A program made the translations under genes and the position numbers. From NCBI RefSeq assembly GCF_901212655.1, contig NZ_CAAKON010000020.1, positions 103,963-167,962 on the forward strand: 64,000 bases of DNA. Reading direction: 5' to 3'. Source of the DNA: Olsenella uli (GTDB taxonomy: Bacteria; Actinomycetota; Coriobacteriia; Coriobacteriales; Atopobiaceae). The first letter of the stretch is position 1; each line of letters begins with the position of its first letter. Below, piece after piece: positions 43,868 to 53,024 of the stretch. A model generated the notes under the pieces. It ran no database searches, had not been told where the DNA came from, and saw nothing but the letters and a program-made list of their open reading frames with translations.

Positions 43868-44983
43868 ATGCGGCTGAACCTCCAGATTCTCCGAGACGAG
43901 CTCGCCCCGCTCGAGTTCTCGAGCCACCTTGCCCCCGGGGCGGCAACGCGTACGTGCACCTACGCCCTCCCCCTCGTGCCCGGAGAGCCCCTCGAGGAGG
44001 GGCCCGTCTACGTCACGGAGGCAAGCGAGCTGCCCGCGCATCCCAGCACGAGCGGCATCGCGTCCGTCATCTGCGTGGGCCAGCCGACCGCCTCCTGGCG
44101 CCACGGAGACCTCGACATCCTCTGGACCGAGGAGGGTGCGATCGACGTGAGGGCGCTGCTCGCGCGCGTAACGAGGTCCTTCGCGCGCCACGAGGAGTGG
44201 GAGCGCTCGATGCGCGGGCAGATCGAGGAGGCCGGACAGCCGCGGGAGCTCGGGCTCGTGCTCGAGGGCCTTCTCGCCCACCAGCTGCTTGACGAGCGGC
44301 GCATCGAGGCAGGCGCGGGGCTTCTCGGCTGGGATGTGTTCGACCGCTACCTGTGCGTCTCGATCGCATCCGTGCAGCGCGGCCAGAGCCAGGAGCGCCT
44401 GGAGTCCACGGCGCGCTCGCTCTCCGGAAGGATCGGCGAGCTCGCCTGCGTCATGCATGGCGAGCACCTCGTCGTCTGCAACCTCACGCGCGCTGGCACA
44501 GACGAGGAAGGCATGCTGCGACGCCTTGCCGGCGTGTTCGTCCCGGGTCTGCTCGCCGTGGGCGCGAGCGAGGCGTACGGTGACCTCAAGAACACGTTCT
44601 ACTACTACAACCAGGCGCTGGCGGCAGCGCTCCTGGGCATCAGGAGGCGGCCGGAGAGCGCCTGTTGGCGCTACACGGACTTCCTGCTCGCGGACATGCT
44701 GCGGCGTGTGCGCGTGCGCCAGATTCCCGCGGCGCTGACCCCGCCGGGACTCCTGCGCCTCATGGAGCACGACCGCGCGAACGGAACGGACCTCACGCGC
44801 CTTTTGCGCGGCTACCTCGACCGCGACCGCAACGTGACGCGCACCGCGCGCGACCTGTTCCTCACGAGAAGCACCTGCATCAGGCACCTGGAGCAGATCG
44901 TCGAGATAAGCGGCCTCGACCTGGACGACCCCGACGTGCGCCTCGCCTGCGACATCGCCCTGCGCCTCCACGAGCGGGAGTGA
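43868..44983 (+). CDS. PucR/CdaR-type transcriptional regulator
   Basis: A 371-residue protein whose last 60 residues are the PucR C-terminal helix-turn-helix: L-L-R-G-Y-L-D-x-D-R-N-V-T-R-T-A-R-D-L-F-L-T-R-S-T-C, then the R-H-L-E-Q-I second helix. The middle (about 150-290) resembles the GGDEF-like domain of CdaR regulators without catalytic residues. The N-terminal 120 residues are a sensor domain I do not recognise. These proteins often control sugar-acid, purine or amino-acid use. It is divergent from fhs across a 266-bp gap; its targets are not evident. The start at 43868 follows GGAG; a frame 39 bases longer has no ribosome site. Confidence 0.8.
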   Translation: MRLNLQILRDELAPLEFSSHLAPGAATRTCTYALPLVPGEPLEEGPVYVTEASELPAHPSTSGIASVICVGQPTASWRHGDLDILWTEEGAIDVRALLARVTRSFARHEEWERSMRGQIEEAGQPRELGLVLEGLLAHQLLDERRIEAGAGLLGWDVFDRYLCVSIASVQRGQSQERLESTARSLSGRIGELACVMHGEHLVVCNLTRAGTDEEGMLRRLAGVFVPGLLAVGASEAYGDLKNTFYYYNQALAAALLGIRRRPESACWRYTDFLLADMLRRVRVRQIPAALTPPGLLRLMEHDRANGTDLTRLLRGYLDRDRNVTRTARDLFLTRSTCIRHLEQIVEISGLDLDDPDVRLACDIALRLHERE

Positions 44984-45071
44984 GGAGTGAGGCAGCGACG
45001 AGACCTCCCACCATTGACGCCAGTATTATCAAGAACAGCAGGCCATGAAACGCAGACAAAATCATGCGGCC

Positions 45072-45998
45072 TTATTTCACCTCGGCGAAGCGATTCATGA
45101 CCTCCAAAATCTCTCCCGTGGTAATGATCTTTGCCTGAGTGCCCCCCCGCCAAAGACGACGTCGAGCTTGGTCCGTCCATCATTGTCGCCAATGGCCAAG
45201 AACTGCGTCTTCTTGGCCGGCTTTCCATCGCTCGCATCCATTCCACAAGATCGGAGAGCTTCAATGATCTCGCCGCGGTTGTAACCTTGGGTTTCGCCCG
45301 ACACCTTCACCTTCAGCCCGACTGGGTTTTCGATATCACTCGGATAGCCCCTGAGTCCCATTTTCTCTGCCTTTTCTAGGACCTGCTCGACTCTTTCAGT
45401 TGAATTGTTAACTGTTCCAAGGTCGGAGAAGACATGCTTATGTCCGTGATAAGAATCGCGCCGAGGCGTCCAGACCGCAGATTCCAAGCTCCCAAACTCG
45501 GCAGACATCTTGAGATATACGCCCATGCAGGCATTTGCATCACAAAGCGCGTCATGATGCTCTCCGAGCTCGACACCATAACGATTGCAGAGCCCCACAA
45601 GTGAACTGGGAAGTCCGTGCTGTTGGGCAATCCGCATCGTATCAGCCGCCTCGATTACAGGCATCTCGATGCCGTACGCAGCCAAGCTCTTCCTGATGTG
45701 ATGGATATCAGCACCATTAGCATTATGAGCAACGAGGATGTAATCGCTCAAGATATCCAGCAGCCCAGCTTCTTCGCAAAACTGAGGAAACGTAGGCATA
45801 TCCTCAAGAGAGTCCCAATCAATGTGAAGGTGGTGCCTGTTCCATGGCGCTATTTCGCTCTCGGGGTTAATCGTCTGGCAAACAGGATCGCCGATACGAT
45901 TCCCCCTCGAAGTCAGTCAGGATGTAGGCAGCCTGGCAGATTCTCTGTTGAGGATTGGCAGTTTCGCTATCCCAAAAGATATAGCCCTTGTCGTGCAT
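45072..45998 (-). pseudogene. DnaQ-type 3'-5' exonuclease with C-terminal domain, two frameshifts
   Basis: Read across two frame changes, this encodes about 308 residues. The first segment (from ATG 45998) gives F-W-D-S-E-T-A, the ExoI motif of DEDD exonucleases. After a run of five G (complement of 45902-45906) the frame must drop one base to give G-D-P-V-C and on to H-N-A-N-G-A-D (ExoII) and H-D-A-L-x-D-A (ExoIII). A second break in a run of seven G (45142-45148) restores a tail ending M-N-R-F-A-E-V-K at 45072. The C-terminal 110 residues, with T-K-L-D-V-V-F, look BRCT-like. Both breaks are in homopolymers, so sequencing error or phase variation compete with true decay. The ATG abuts the stop of the Type ISP gene. 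Confidence 0.78.
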
Positions 45999-48900
45999 TT
46001 ACATCACCTTCCACTCAACGGGCCAGTCAGCGGGCTGCTCTCGCTCGTTCAAGGCTGGGAGCTGGGTCACGATATCGAGAGTCTCCATCGAGACCGTCAC
46101 GACGCGCTCCACAAGATCCACGATGTAGCGCGGGTCATCCGAGTAGTCGTTGGGGTCGTTCGCGATACCGGAGGCCTTGTCCTTGCGAACCTGGTAGCGG
46201 TCCATGAGCCAGCCAATGGCGGAACGGCCGTTGACAACGTACTCGTATGCCCTCTCGGGAATGCCACGCAGCGTCATGCGCTCGGCAACATGCAGCACGG
46301 TCATGTCCTGGCCCTTGGGGTGGTCGTCATCTTTCTTGCACTTGCCGAAAGCCATCTTCTCGGTGCGGCCAGGGTCGACGGAATCGCCGTCCTCCTCGAT
46401 TGAGGCCCAGGGCTCCACGGACTCGTAATTCACGTGTAGCTCTGCGAGCCTGCGGCCAGCTTCCGAGAAGGCTCTGAAGTCCGCCGCCAGCGGGATGCGC
46501 GGCAGCTCCTTCTTGAGGTTGGCGGCAAAGCGGCTACGGTACTCCGGCGAATGCAGAATACCGTAGACGTAGAAGAAGATGTCGAACTTGGTGAGCTCCT
46601 CTCCGCCGTCCTTCTTGAACCTGCCGACAAACGCGTGCGGGTACGCCTTGCGGAAGACCTCGAGCGCCTGGTCGGTGATGGCGTCGTGACGGGTAATGCC
46701 CTTCTCCTTATTCGAAGCACCATTGCCGAACAATGACGTCTGAGCACCGAAAGCCGCATAGTCATTTGTATCGAACAGGGCCGCGCCAGCCTCGAACTCC
46801 TCGTACCAGAAGAGGGGAAGACACTGAGCGCCATCCGGATCCATGTGAAGGTCCGGAAGAAGCGAGGTCACGAAACAAGAAAAATCTCTCCTCGTCGTCT
46901 GGGAAAAGCAGATAACAAGGTTCTCAAGACAATGACCAGGTATTTGTTGGTAGGTCATTGCGCCGCCTTTTCCCTTCACCCCTCCCGTCGCCGTAAGAGC
47001 AGCCATTGAGGAAGGTATGGGTTTGTTGGTAGGTCCTTGCGCCCGCTCGCCTTCGGCGAGCGGGAAAAGGCGGGTTTGTTGGTAGGTCCTTGCGGTCAGT
47101 TGTTTGCAGAAGTAGACAGCCTGCTTGCAGAATGGTCTGTACATGCCCATCACAACATGAGATTCATCATATGTCGCATGTCTGCCGCGCTTCACATCGT
47201 CAAGCTGGTTCCTGTTCCAGCTGATAACAGTCGGGTCATACGTCACAAAGTCCTCGGGCTTTGTTCCATCCCCTTCCGCGGTATAACGATCAACCTCGTA
47301 GTTGAGTCTGCCGATCAGACCTGCCATGTTGCCCTCAACCCTGGAGGCGGAGTAGTTCCATGCCCACGAGTCGCGGCCTGTGGCTATGCCGAGAGAGTAG
47401 GTCTGGAAGACGCCGGCGGGAGCCTTCAACTTTCCCAATGCAACCGGAGCGAAGAGGTCAAAGGACTTCTCCCTCTTGTCAAACCAGTCCCCATGCTCAT
47501 CTGGCTCGATAGTAGTCCAGCTGACGTCACCATCAATCGCCGTGTCCCCAATGATTGAGAGCTTCTCGTCTCGAGACTTGTAGTCACCCACGTCGTGATA
47601 GTGAATCCTGCCAGCCCGATCGCCGTTCTTCTTTTTGATGAGCATCGTGACGGCAACGGGCGTCCTCGAGCCCTGCCCGAAGACTTTGCCGCCCTCCTTA
47701 CGGGATTCCTCGCCCATCGTTCTCTGGTTACCCCTGAGGTCGAACACGTAAATGTCATCGACCTCCTTCCGGAAGCATCGGCGGATGCCAGCCATTGCCT
47801 GACCTCTGAGCCATCCGGCGTTCGAGACGAAACAGACGATGCCCTGTTCACCGATTCGGTCGGTCGCCCAGCGGAATGCGCGAATGTAAGAGTCGTACAT
47901 CTGGCGCTTATTGCTCGCGTCAGACGCTTGGACATAGGTCTGTTCAAGCCTCAAGTCCAGCGTTGGGTAGGAGTCGTTGGCGTTAGCGTCATCCGCATTT
48001 TTCTGACCGGACGAGTACGGAGGGTTACCCACGATGACGCGGATGGGCAGGGCGTTCTGGATGCGTACACGGTCCGTGTTGTCATAGAAGACCTCGTCGT
48101 CGAGCGTGTTGCTCTCTTCGGTCATCTGGAAGGTGTCGGTAAGCACTGCACCGTCGAAGGGCACGTAGTCCCCACCCATGCGGGCGTGGTAGGCCTGCTC
48201 GATGTTCACCGACATGATGTAGTACGCCAGCAGCAGGATCTCGTTGGAGTGGATTTCCCTGGTGTACTTGCGGCGGAGCTTCTCGTCTGGAATGAGATCG
48301 CTCTCGATGAGGTGAGCCATGAAAGCACCCGTGCCCGCAAAGGGATCGAGGATGTGCACGCCGTCGTCTGCGAGCGACTTGCCAAACTCACGGCGCAGTA
48401 CGCGATCGGTCTCACGCAGGATGTAGTCAATGATCTCCATGGGGGTGTAGACCACGCCCATCTTGTCCGACGCCCCCTTGAATGCAACCTTGAAGAAGCG
48501 CTCGTAGAGGTCGCGGATGAGTTGCTGGCGGGCAGCGTCGGACTGGATGACGGAGGCACGGCGGCGTACGCTTGCGTAGACCCCTTCGAGCACGTCGGCA
48601 TCGGACGCCTCGCCGATGTTGTGTCCCTCGAGCGAGGAGAGGAACCTGTTGATCGCTATGGAGACGGGGTTGGAGTCCGCGAACTTGAAGTCTGAGAACA
48701 GTGCATCGAACACCGGCACCGTAATGATGTGTTGTGCCACCATCTCGATGGCGTCGTCTGCCGTCACGTGCGGGTTAAGCGAGTCTTGAAGGCCCTTGAG
48801 GAAGACATCGAAGTGGGTGCGGACGTCATCGTCTCCCCTCACAAGCTCGCCGATTCGCTCGATGTGCCTCTTCGCGATACGCGCCACGTCGTCAGCCCAC

Positions 48901-51113
48901 TCGTCCCAGTAGATGCGCGTACCGCACTTCTTAACGAGTTGCGTCTTGACGGCTTTCTCCCAGCGCTCAACCGGGAAGAGTGATAGCTTCATCTGGACGC
49001 CCGAGGCGATCTCAGCCGCCTTGGCGTCCTCCCTCTCCTTCGCCGAGGGACCATTGCCGTCCCAACCCTCGTGGTTCTTACCCGAGTCAGCAAGCTTGTT
49101 CTTGTTTGCCTCCTGGAGAAGATTGAGCTCGTTGACGCGAGCCTCGATACGCTCGTCGTGAGAGCGCAGTGCCTGCAGGATGCTCCAGACGTTCGCGAAG
49201 ACCTTGGAGTCGTCAAGGGCCTCCTCCGGACTCATGCCTGCCGGCACGAAGATGGGCAGGATGATGTAGCCGTAATCCTTGCCCTCCGCACGGCGCATGA
49301 CGCGGCCCACAGCCTGGACCACGTCCACCGTGGAGTTCTTGGCGTTGAAGAAGATGACGGCGTCCAGGTTAGGCACGTCGATGCCCTCCGCCAGGCAACG
49401 GGCGTTCGTGAGGATGCGGCACTTGCCCTCCGGAACGTCCTCCCCCAACCAGGCGATGTTCTTGGTGCGAACGTCTGCTCTCATGTTGCCATCGACGTGC
49501 TTGAGCTCGCACTCGAGCCCGTAGCCCTCCTCCGCGGCATCTTCGGCGTAGCCTTCAACGATCTTGTTGAACGTCTCACAGATGGTCTTGGAAGCGTTGA
49601 TTGTGGAGCAGAAACCCACAGCTCGGCGCAACGGCTTGGCATGGGCGGCAAGCACGTCCATGTCGTCGACTACGAGCATGTCGCCCAGGCCCGTAGCATC
49701 CTCCGGCGCTGCCTCGCCGTGGTCGACGAGGCCCTTCCAGCAGCCGATGATCTTACCAATGTCCTCCGGGTCGAGACTGACGGCATCGACGCCCTCATCG
49801 TCATAAGCGGCAATGCGCTCACCTATGGCGTCCTCCATAACCGTAAGAACGACGACCTTATAGTCGGTGAGCAGCCCCCTCTCGACCGCCTCGCCAAACT
49901 TGATTTGGTACGCGGTGGGACCATAAATGGATTCGTCGTCCATGGAGGCGATGGTGTAGTCCTCCTCGGCGCCCTTACGTTTTGCCGTCTCGCCATAGAT
50001 GCGTGGAGTGGCCGTCATGTAGAGGCGCATTTTGGCGGCGACGTTCTCGTCGTAATGCACCTTCATGAAGGCGGAGGCCTCGGCCTTGGAGACGCCGGGC
50101 AGGGTGTTGCCCGTAGTGCGGTGTGCCTCGTCGCAGATAACGAGGTCGAACTCGGGAATGCCGAGCTGCTGGGCCTTGTGGATGACATCTATGGACTGGT
50201 AGGTGGAAAACACGACGATGAGGCCATCGTCGTTGGAGGCAGAGCACGCAGCGTAGGCGTTCGCGAGGCTCTCGGCACTTGTGGTGGCCGGGTACTCGAA
50301 GTCCATGAGCGTCATGGGGACGGAGTCCTCGAGGCGCGAGGCCCTCGAGTCAGAGCATACGACGAGCGGCGACATCCTCACCCTGCTCTGAGCCATCCAC
50401 TCTCGCATGGACTGACCCACGAGGGCGATGGAGGGCGCACAGAACAGCACCGTCTTGGTCCCGAGCCCCTCGGGATCCAGGTACTCTTCGGCCAGGCGCA
50501 GCGACATGAGGGTCTTGCCCGTGCCGCAGGCCATGACCGCCTTGCAGCGGTCGTTGCTCTCGAAGGCCTCCTCGATCTTGGCGACCGCCTCCTCCTGGTG
50601 CGGGCGCAGATCATACGTCACGCGCTCGGATGCGGGGGCACCATCGATGAACGGCGTCCAGTCGAGGTTGGAGACGGCCATCTTCTGGGTGTCCACAAAG
50701 ATGGCGCCCGACTTCTCGAGTTGCTGTTCGAGGTGCTTGCCGGCTCTCGCCGCAGAGGTCATGATCATGAGCTCTGCGATGTCATCGTCATAGGCCGCGC
50801 GGGCGAAAAACGAGTCGCAAACACCCTTGGGGAGGTCCTTGGACGCGTCATAGCACTTGCACTGGATGGCACACCAGAAGCCGCCGGTCACCGTCTGCGC
50901 GACGAGGTCAATGCCCGTGTCCTGGGCGTCATGGATGGGGCAATCGCTCCAGCCGAGAGCCTGCTCGAGCGTTCCCACGCGAGAGAAGTAGCCGGCCCAG
51001 AACGAATCGTTGCACAGATACCAGACGCAGGCAGCCTCGTACTTGGTGCCCTTCTCCTTCTCGGTAAGGCTCCCGTTGACTATGGGGTCGAGCGCGTCGT
51101 AGACGGACTTCAT
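45999..51113 (-). CDS. Type ISP restriction-modification enzyme (single polypeptide)
   Basis: A 1704-residue enzyme of the LlaGI/LlaBIII class, which holds nuclease, motor, methyltransferase and target recognition in one chain. Residues 1-160: Mrr-like nuclease with the D...Q-x-K pattern (Asp69, Gln84, Lys86). Residues 165-760: superfamily 2 helicase with Walker A A-C-G-T-G-K-T (195-201) and D-E-A-H (328-331). Residues about 890-1250: N6-adenine methyltransferase with D-P-F-A-G-T-G-A-F (about 922) and N-P-P-Y (about 1029). The remainder is the target-recognition domain, ending with the family's S-P-E-Y-R region. The start at 51113 follows AAAGGAG. It methylates and, on unmodified DNA, cuts after translocation and collision. 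An in-frame repeat-bounded insertion lies in the recognition domain. Confidence 0.93.
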   Translation of the reverse strand: MKSVYDALDPIVNGSLTEKEKGTKYEAACVWYLCNDSFWAGYFSRVGTLEQALGWSDCPIHDAQDTGIDLVAQTVTGGFWCAIQCKCYDASKDLPKGVCDSFFARAAYDDDIAELMIMTSAARAGKHLEQQLEKSGAIFVDTQKMAVSNLDWTPFIDGAPASERVTYDLRPHQEEAVAKIEEAFESNDRCKAVMACGTGKTLMSLRLAEEYLDPEGLGTKTVLFCAPSIALVGQSMREWMAQSRVRMSPLVVCSDSRASRLEDSVPMTLMDFEYPATTSAESLANAYAACSASNDDGLIVVFSTYQSIDVIHKAQQLGIPEFDLVICDEAHRTTGNTLPGVSKAEASAFMKVHYDENVAAKMRLYMTATPRIYGETAKRKGAEEDYTIASMDDESIYGPTAYQIKFGEAVERGLLTDYKVVVLTVMEDAIGERIAAYDDEGVDAVSLDPEDIGKIIGCWKGLVDHGEAAPEDATGLGDMLVVDDMDVLAAHAKPLRRAVGFCSTINASKTICETFNKIVEGYAEDAAEEGYGLECELKHVDGNMRADVRTKNIAWLGEDVPEGKCRILTNARCLAEGIDVPNLDAVIFFNAKNSTVDVVQAVGRVMRRAEGKDYGYIILPIFVPAGMSPEEALDDSKVFANVWSILQALRSHDERIEARVNELNLLQEANKNKLADSGKNHEGWDGNGPSAKEREDAKAAEIASGVQMKLSLFPVERWEKAVKTQLVKKCGTRIYWDEWADDVARIAKRHIERIGELVRGDDDVRTHFDVFLKGLQDSLNPHVTADDAIEMVAQHIITVPVFDALFSDFKFADSNPVSIAINRFLSSLEGHNIGEASDADVLEGVYASVRRRASVIQSDAARQQLIRDLYERFFKVAFKGASDKMGVVYTPMEIIDYILRETDRVLRREFGKSLADDGVHILDPFAGTGAFMAHLIESDLIPDEKLRRKYTREIHSNEILLLAYYIMSVNIEQAYHARMGGDYVPFDGAVLTDTFQMTEESNTLDDEVFYDNTDRVRIQNALPIRVIVGNPPYSSGQKNADDANANDSYPTLDLRLEQTYVQASDASNKRQMYDSYIRAFRWATDRIGEQGIVCFVSNAGWLRGQAMAGIRRCFRKEVDDIYVFDLRGNQRTMGEESRKEGGKVFGQGSRTPVAVTMLIKKKNGDRAGRIHYHDVGDYKSRDEKLSIIGDTAIDGDVSWTTIEPDEHGDWFDKREKSFDLFAPVALGKLKAPAGVFQTYSLGIATGRDSWAWNYSASRVEGNMAGLIGRLNYEVDRYTAEGDGTKPEDFVTYDPTVISWNRNQLDDVKRGRHATYDESHVVMGMYRPFCKQAVYFCKQLTARTYQQTRLFPLAEGERAQGPTNKPIPSSMAALTATGGVKGKGGAMTYQQIPGHCLENLVICFSQTTRRDFSCFVTSLLPDLHMDPDGAQCLPLFWYEEFEAGAALFDTNDYAAFGAQTSLFGNGASNKEKGITRHDAITDQALEVFRKAYPHAFVGRFKKDGGEELTKFDIFFYVYGILHSPEYRSRFAANLKKELPRIPLAADFRAFSEAGRRLAELHVNYESVEPWASIEEDGDSVDPGRTEKMAFGKCKKDDDHPKGQDMTVLHVAERMTLRGIPERAYEYVVNGRSAIGWLMDRYQVRKDKASGIANDPNDYSDDPRYIVDLVERVVTVSMETLDIVTQLPALNEREQPADWPVEWKVM
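46939..47094. repeat. Three direct repeats around a hairpin within the Type ISP recognition domain
   Basis: TTTGTTGGTAGGTCMTTGCG-type copies lie at 46939-46962, 47019-47041 and 47072-47094; the last two are identical over 23 bp and 53 bp apart. Between them CCCGCTCGCC-TTC-GGCGAGCGGG (47042-47064) is a perfect 10-bp hairpin. Outer copies are 132 bp apart (44 codons) and in the same frame (T-Y-Q-Q), while the middle copy is read in another frame (G-P-T-N-K-P). Confidence 0.8.
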
Positions 51114-51189
51114 GCGTTGTCTCCTTTGCCAGTGCGCAGATGCCTCCATTTTATGGGCACAGCGGACAAAAACACGACTCGAATCGCAC

Positions 51190-51236
51190 TTGACCATCGT
51201 ACGCAACGTTGTCTAGAATTACCGTTAGTTGGTAAT
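51190..51236 (+). promoter_or_regulatory. Promoter and operator of the XRE/ImmA pair
   Basis: TTGACC (51190-51195) and TAGAAT (51214-51219) are spaced by 18 bp. An inverted repeat, ATTACC-GTTAGTT-GGTAAT (51218-51236), overlaps the -10 element, and a further GTTACC follows at 51239. This is a typical autoregulatory site for a small XRE repressor. It lies in the 159-bp gap between the divergent Type ISP and XRE genes and could control both. Confidence 0.65.
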
Positions 51237-51272
51237 CGTTACCATGCAGGGATTGAAGGAGAGAGAGCAGAT

Positions 51273-51578
51273 ATGAGTTCAATCGTGGGAAGGAGGCTGG
51301 CGGCCCTGCTTTCCGAGCGCGGGATGAGCCAGAAGCAGCTCGCCGAGGCGACGAACCTCACGCCAGCCGCAGTGAGCAGGTACGTCAGCGGAGCGCGGGA
51401 GCCGCGCGCGATAACGATTGCCGCAATGGCGAAGGCACTTGGCGTCACGCCGGCGGATATCACCGGCGACGAGGTCGAAAGGGAGACGGACGAGGCTATC
51501 AAGCTCATCGCCCGCAACGCCCACGCACTCACCAAAGAGCAGAAGGCGGAGCTCATCGCCGCCTTGGTCCAGGACTAG
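51273..51578 (+). CDS. XRE-family transcriptional regulator
   Basis: A 101-residue repressor-type protein. A lambda-like helix-turn-helix fills residues 8-62, with M-S-Q-K-Q-L-A-E-A-T-N-L-T-P-A-A-V-S-R-Y as the two key helices. The C-terminal 35 residues form an amphipathic helix (D-E-A-I-K-L-I ... L-T-K-E-Q-K-A-E-L-I-A-A-L), likely for dimerisation. GGAGAGAG precedes the ATG. It is followed after 8 bases by an ImmA/IrrE peptidase; XRE-ImmA pairs control mobile elements and stress genes, the peptidase destroying the repressor. Divergent from the Type ISP gene. Confidence 0.88.
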   Translation: MSSIVGRRLAALLSERGMSQKQLAEATNLTPAAVSRYVSGAREPRAITIAAMAKALGVTPADITGDEVERETDEAIKLIARNAHALTKEQKAELIAALVQD

Positions 51579-51586
51579 GGGGACGC

Positions 51587-52150
51587 TTGGTTTCACGCGC
51601 ACGCCAAATCGAGATTGAAGTCGAGATCGTCGAGATGCTCAAGGACTACGGTCGCGCGATGTACCCGATGAGCATCGGCAAGGTCGCAGAGGCACTGGGC
51701 ATCGACATCGTTCCGTATTCCTCCCTCGATGAGAGGGAGAGAAGGCTGGCTCTCGCCGCGTCCGGGGACGCATTCGGCATACACAACGCCGACTTTACGA
51801 TTGCGAAGATAGTCGTCAACGACATGACCGGGTCCTACTACAACCGATCGAGGTTCTCTGGCGCGCACGAGGTCGGCCACATCCATCTGGAGCACACGGA
51901 GGACACGCCGAACCGTGAGACGGAGGCCGACTACTACGCCGGATATCTCCTCGCACCCCACCCGCTCATCCTCACCATGCCAAAGGGGGCATCGATCGCC
52001 GACAGGTTCGGCATCAGCCAACCGTGCGCAGACTTCGCGTACGACCAGGCACAAAGCCGGCTCAGAGAGGGCGGTGCCTGGAGGCCCCATGAGAAGTGGC
52101 TCATCGAGAATGCGACGTGGAGGGGAGGTGGTCTCATTGGACGGCCTTAG
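51587..52150 (+). CDS. ImmA/IrrE-family metallopeptidase
   Basis: A 187-residue zinc peptidase of the DUF955 family. The zinc motif is H-E-V-G-H (94-98) in A-H-E-V-G-H-I-H-L-E-H, with the third-ligand region R-E-T-E-A-D (110-115) following, as in ImmA and IrrE. The start is TTG at 51587 with AGGGGGA five bases upstream; it lies 8 bases after the XRE stop, so the two are coupled. By analogy with ICEBs1 ImmR/ImmA, it would cleave the neighbouring XRE repressor on a signal such as DNA damage (inference). The N-terminal 85 residues contain the expected helical start of the family. Confidence 0.9.
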   Translation: MVSRARQIEIEVEIVEMLKDYGRAMYPMSIGKVAEALGIDIVPYSSLDERERRLALAASGDAFGIHNADFTIAKIVVNDMTGSYYNRSRFSGAHEVGHIHLEHTEDTPNRETEADYYAGYLLAPHPLILTMPKGASIADRFGISQPCADFAYDQAQSRLREGGAWRPHEKWLIENATWRGGGLIGRP

Positions 52151-52152
52151 AT

Positions 52153-52185
52153 AAAAAAAGCCGCTGGAGCGCCAACTCCAACGGC
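52153..52185 (-). terminator. Terminator-like hairpin, minus orientation
   Basis: Read on the minus strand, GCCG-T-TGGAG-TTGGCG-CTCCA-G-CGGC is followed by TTTTTTT. It lies just after the ImmA stop codon. In the plus direction there is no T-tract, so it would stop antisense transcription coming from the right toward the XRE/ImmA genes. The stretch 52151-52406 holds nothing else recognisable. Confidence 0.55.
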
Positions 52186-52406
52186 CATCGGCTGGCGTGC
52201 GGATGCACACCCTGTAGCAAAGAGCAGTATCTCACGCCAGCCCTTTCTTGTCATCAGATTGCCGAGAATCGGCAGAAGGGGACTGGTCGAGAACCATGTC
52301 AACCGATTTGCGCCAAAAAACTCATTGCTGCCAGGGGACGCTGCCGGGCATTCCGCCCGAGAGCCGCAGACAGCGCGGGTCAAACCGCGATGTGGCCCAC
52401 GCCTAC

Positions 52407-53024
52407 ATGACAAAGGGGGTGATCATCGACCAGACAAACGGCATGCCCGTCATGTGGCCCGAGTCGAACGTCCCGACCGGAATGGTACCGTTCAGCGTAG
52501 CCATGGGCCAAAAGAACCCTGACTACTCCTGCCACGTCCACTTCTTCGAGAACGACGACGTGATAGAAAGGTTCTGGAACAACCCCTGGCGCTACCTCGA
52601 GAGGCTCAGCCGCTTCGCGGGCGTCGTGGCGACCGACTACAGTACCGGGCCGAGTATGCCAGACCCCGTCAGGCGATACAACGTCTATCGAAATCAACTG
52701 ACCGGAGCCTGGATGCAGTCCCTCGGGATAGCAGCGCTGTGCAACGTTCGCTGCCCCGTCTTCGGCCACGACTACTTTCTGGCAGGCGTGCCCCGGCACA
52801 GCCTCATATGCGTCGGCGAAGTAGGCTGCGTCAAGAACCGATACGACCGCAACCGCTTCGAAGGCGGCATCGTCAGAGCGGTTCAGGAGCTCGAGCCTAC
52901 GGGGATCGTGGTCGTCGGAGGCGACTCGTACGGAGTCTTCGATTACGCAAGGGACTGCGAAATCCCGCTCTACTTCTTCAGGGGAAAGGCGGCGCAGGCC
53001 CACGCGCGTGTTGCCCATGTGTGA
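52407..53024 (+). CDS. DUF4417 domain protein
   Basis: A 205-residue protein matching DUF4417 by pattern: P-x-x-V-P-x-x-M-V-P-F-S near residue 25-33, V-H-F-F-E-N-D-D, a W-x-x-P-x-R-Y-L segment, A-T-D-Y-S and Y-R-N-x-x-x-G-A-W, followed by V-V-V-G-G-D-S-Y-G near the end. The family is found on phages and mobile elements; its function is not established as far as I know. The start is uncertain: ATG 52407 has no ribosome site, and the frame is open to 52248. Its last codons overlap the next gene's start, so the three genes 52407-53710 form one unit. Confidence 0.72.
   Translation: MTKGVIIDQTNGMPVMWPESNVPTGMVPFSVAMGQKNPDYSCHVHFFENDDVIERFWNNPWRYLERLSRFAGVVATDYSTGPSMPDPVRRYNVYRNQLTGAWMQSLGIAALCNVRCPVFGHDYFLAGVPRHSLICVGEVGCVKNRYDRNRFEGGIVRAVQELEPTGIVVVGGDSYGVFDYARDCEIPLYFFRGKAAQAHARVAHV

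Noticed and set aside
49071..51578. An 835-codon plus-strand frame over the Type ISP gene
   Set aside because: Only its last 101 codons (from 51273, the XRE regulator) are real; the rest mirrors the helicase domain.
52153..52185. Terminator for the XRE/ImmA transcript
   Set aside because: The T-tract is on the minus strand only; in the plus direction the hairpin is followed by CATCGG, so it is listed as a minus-orientation structure.
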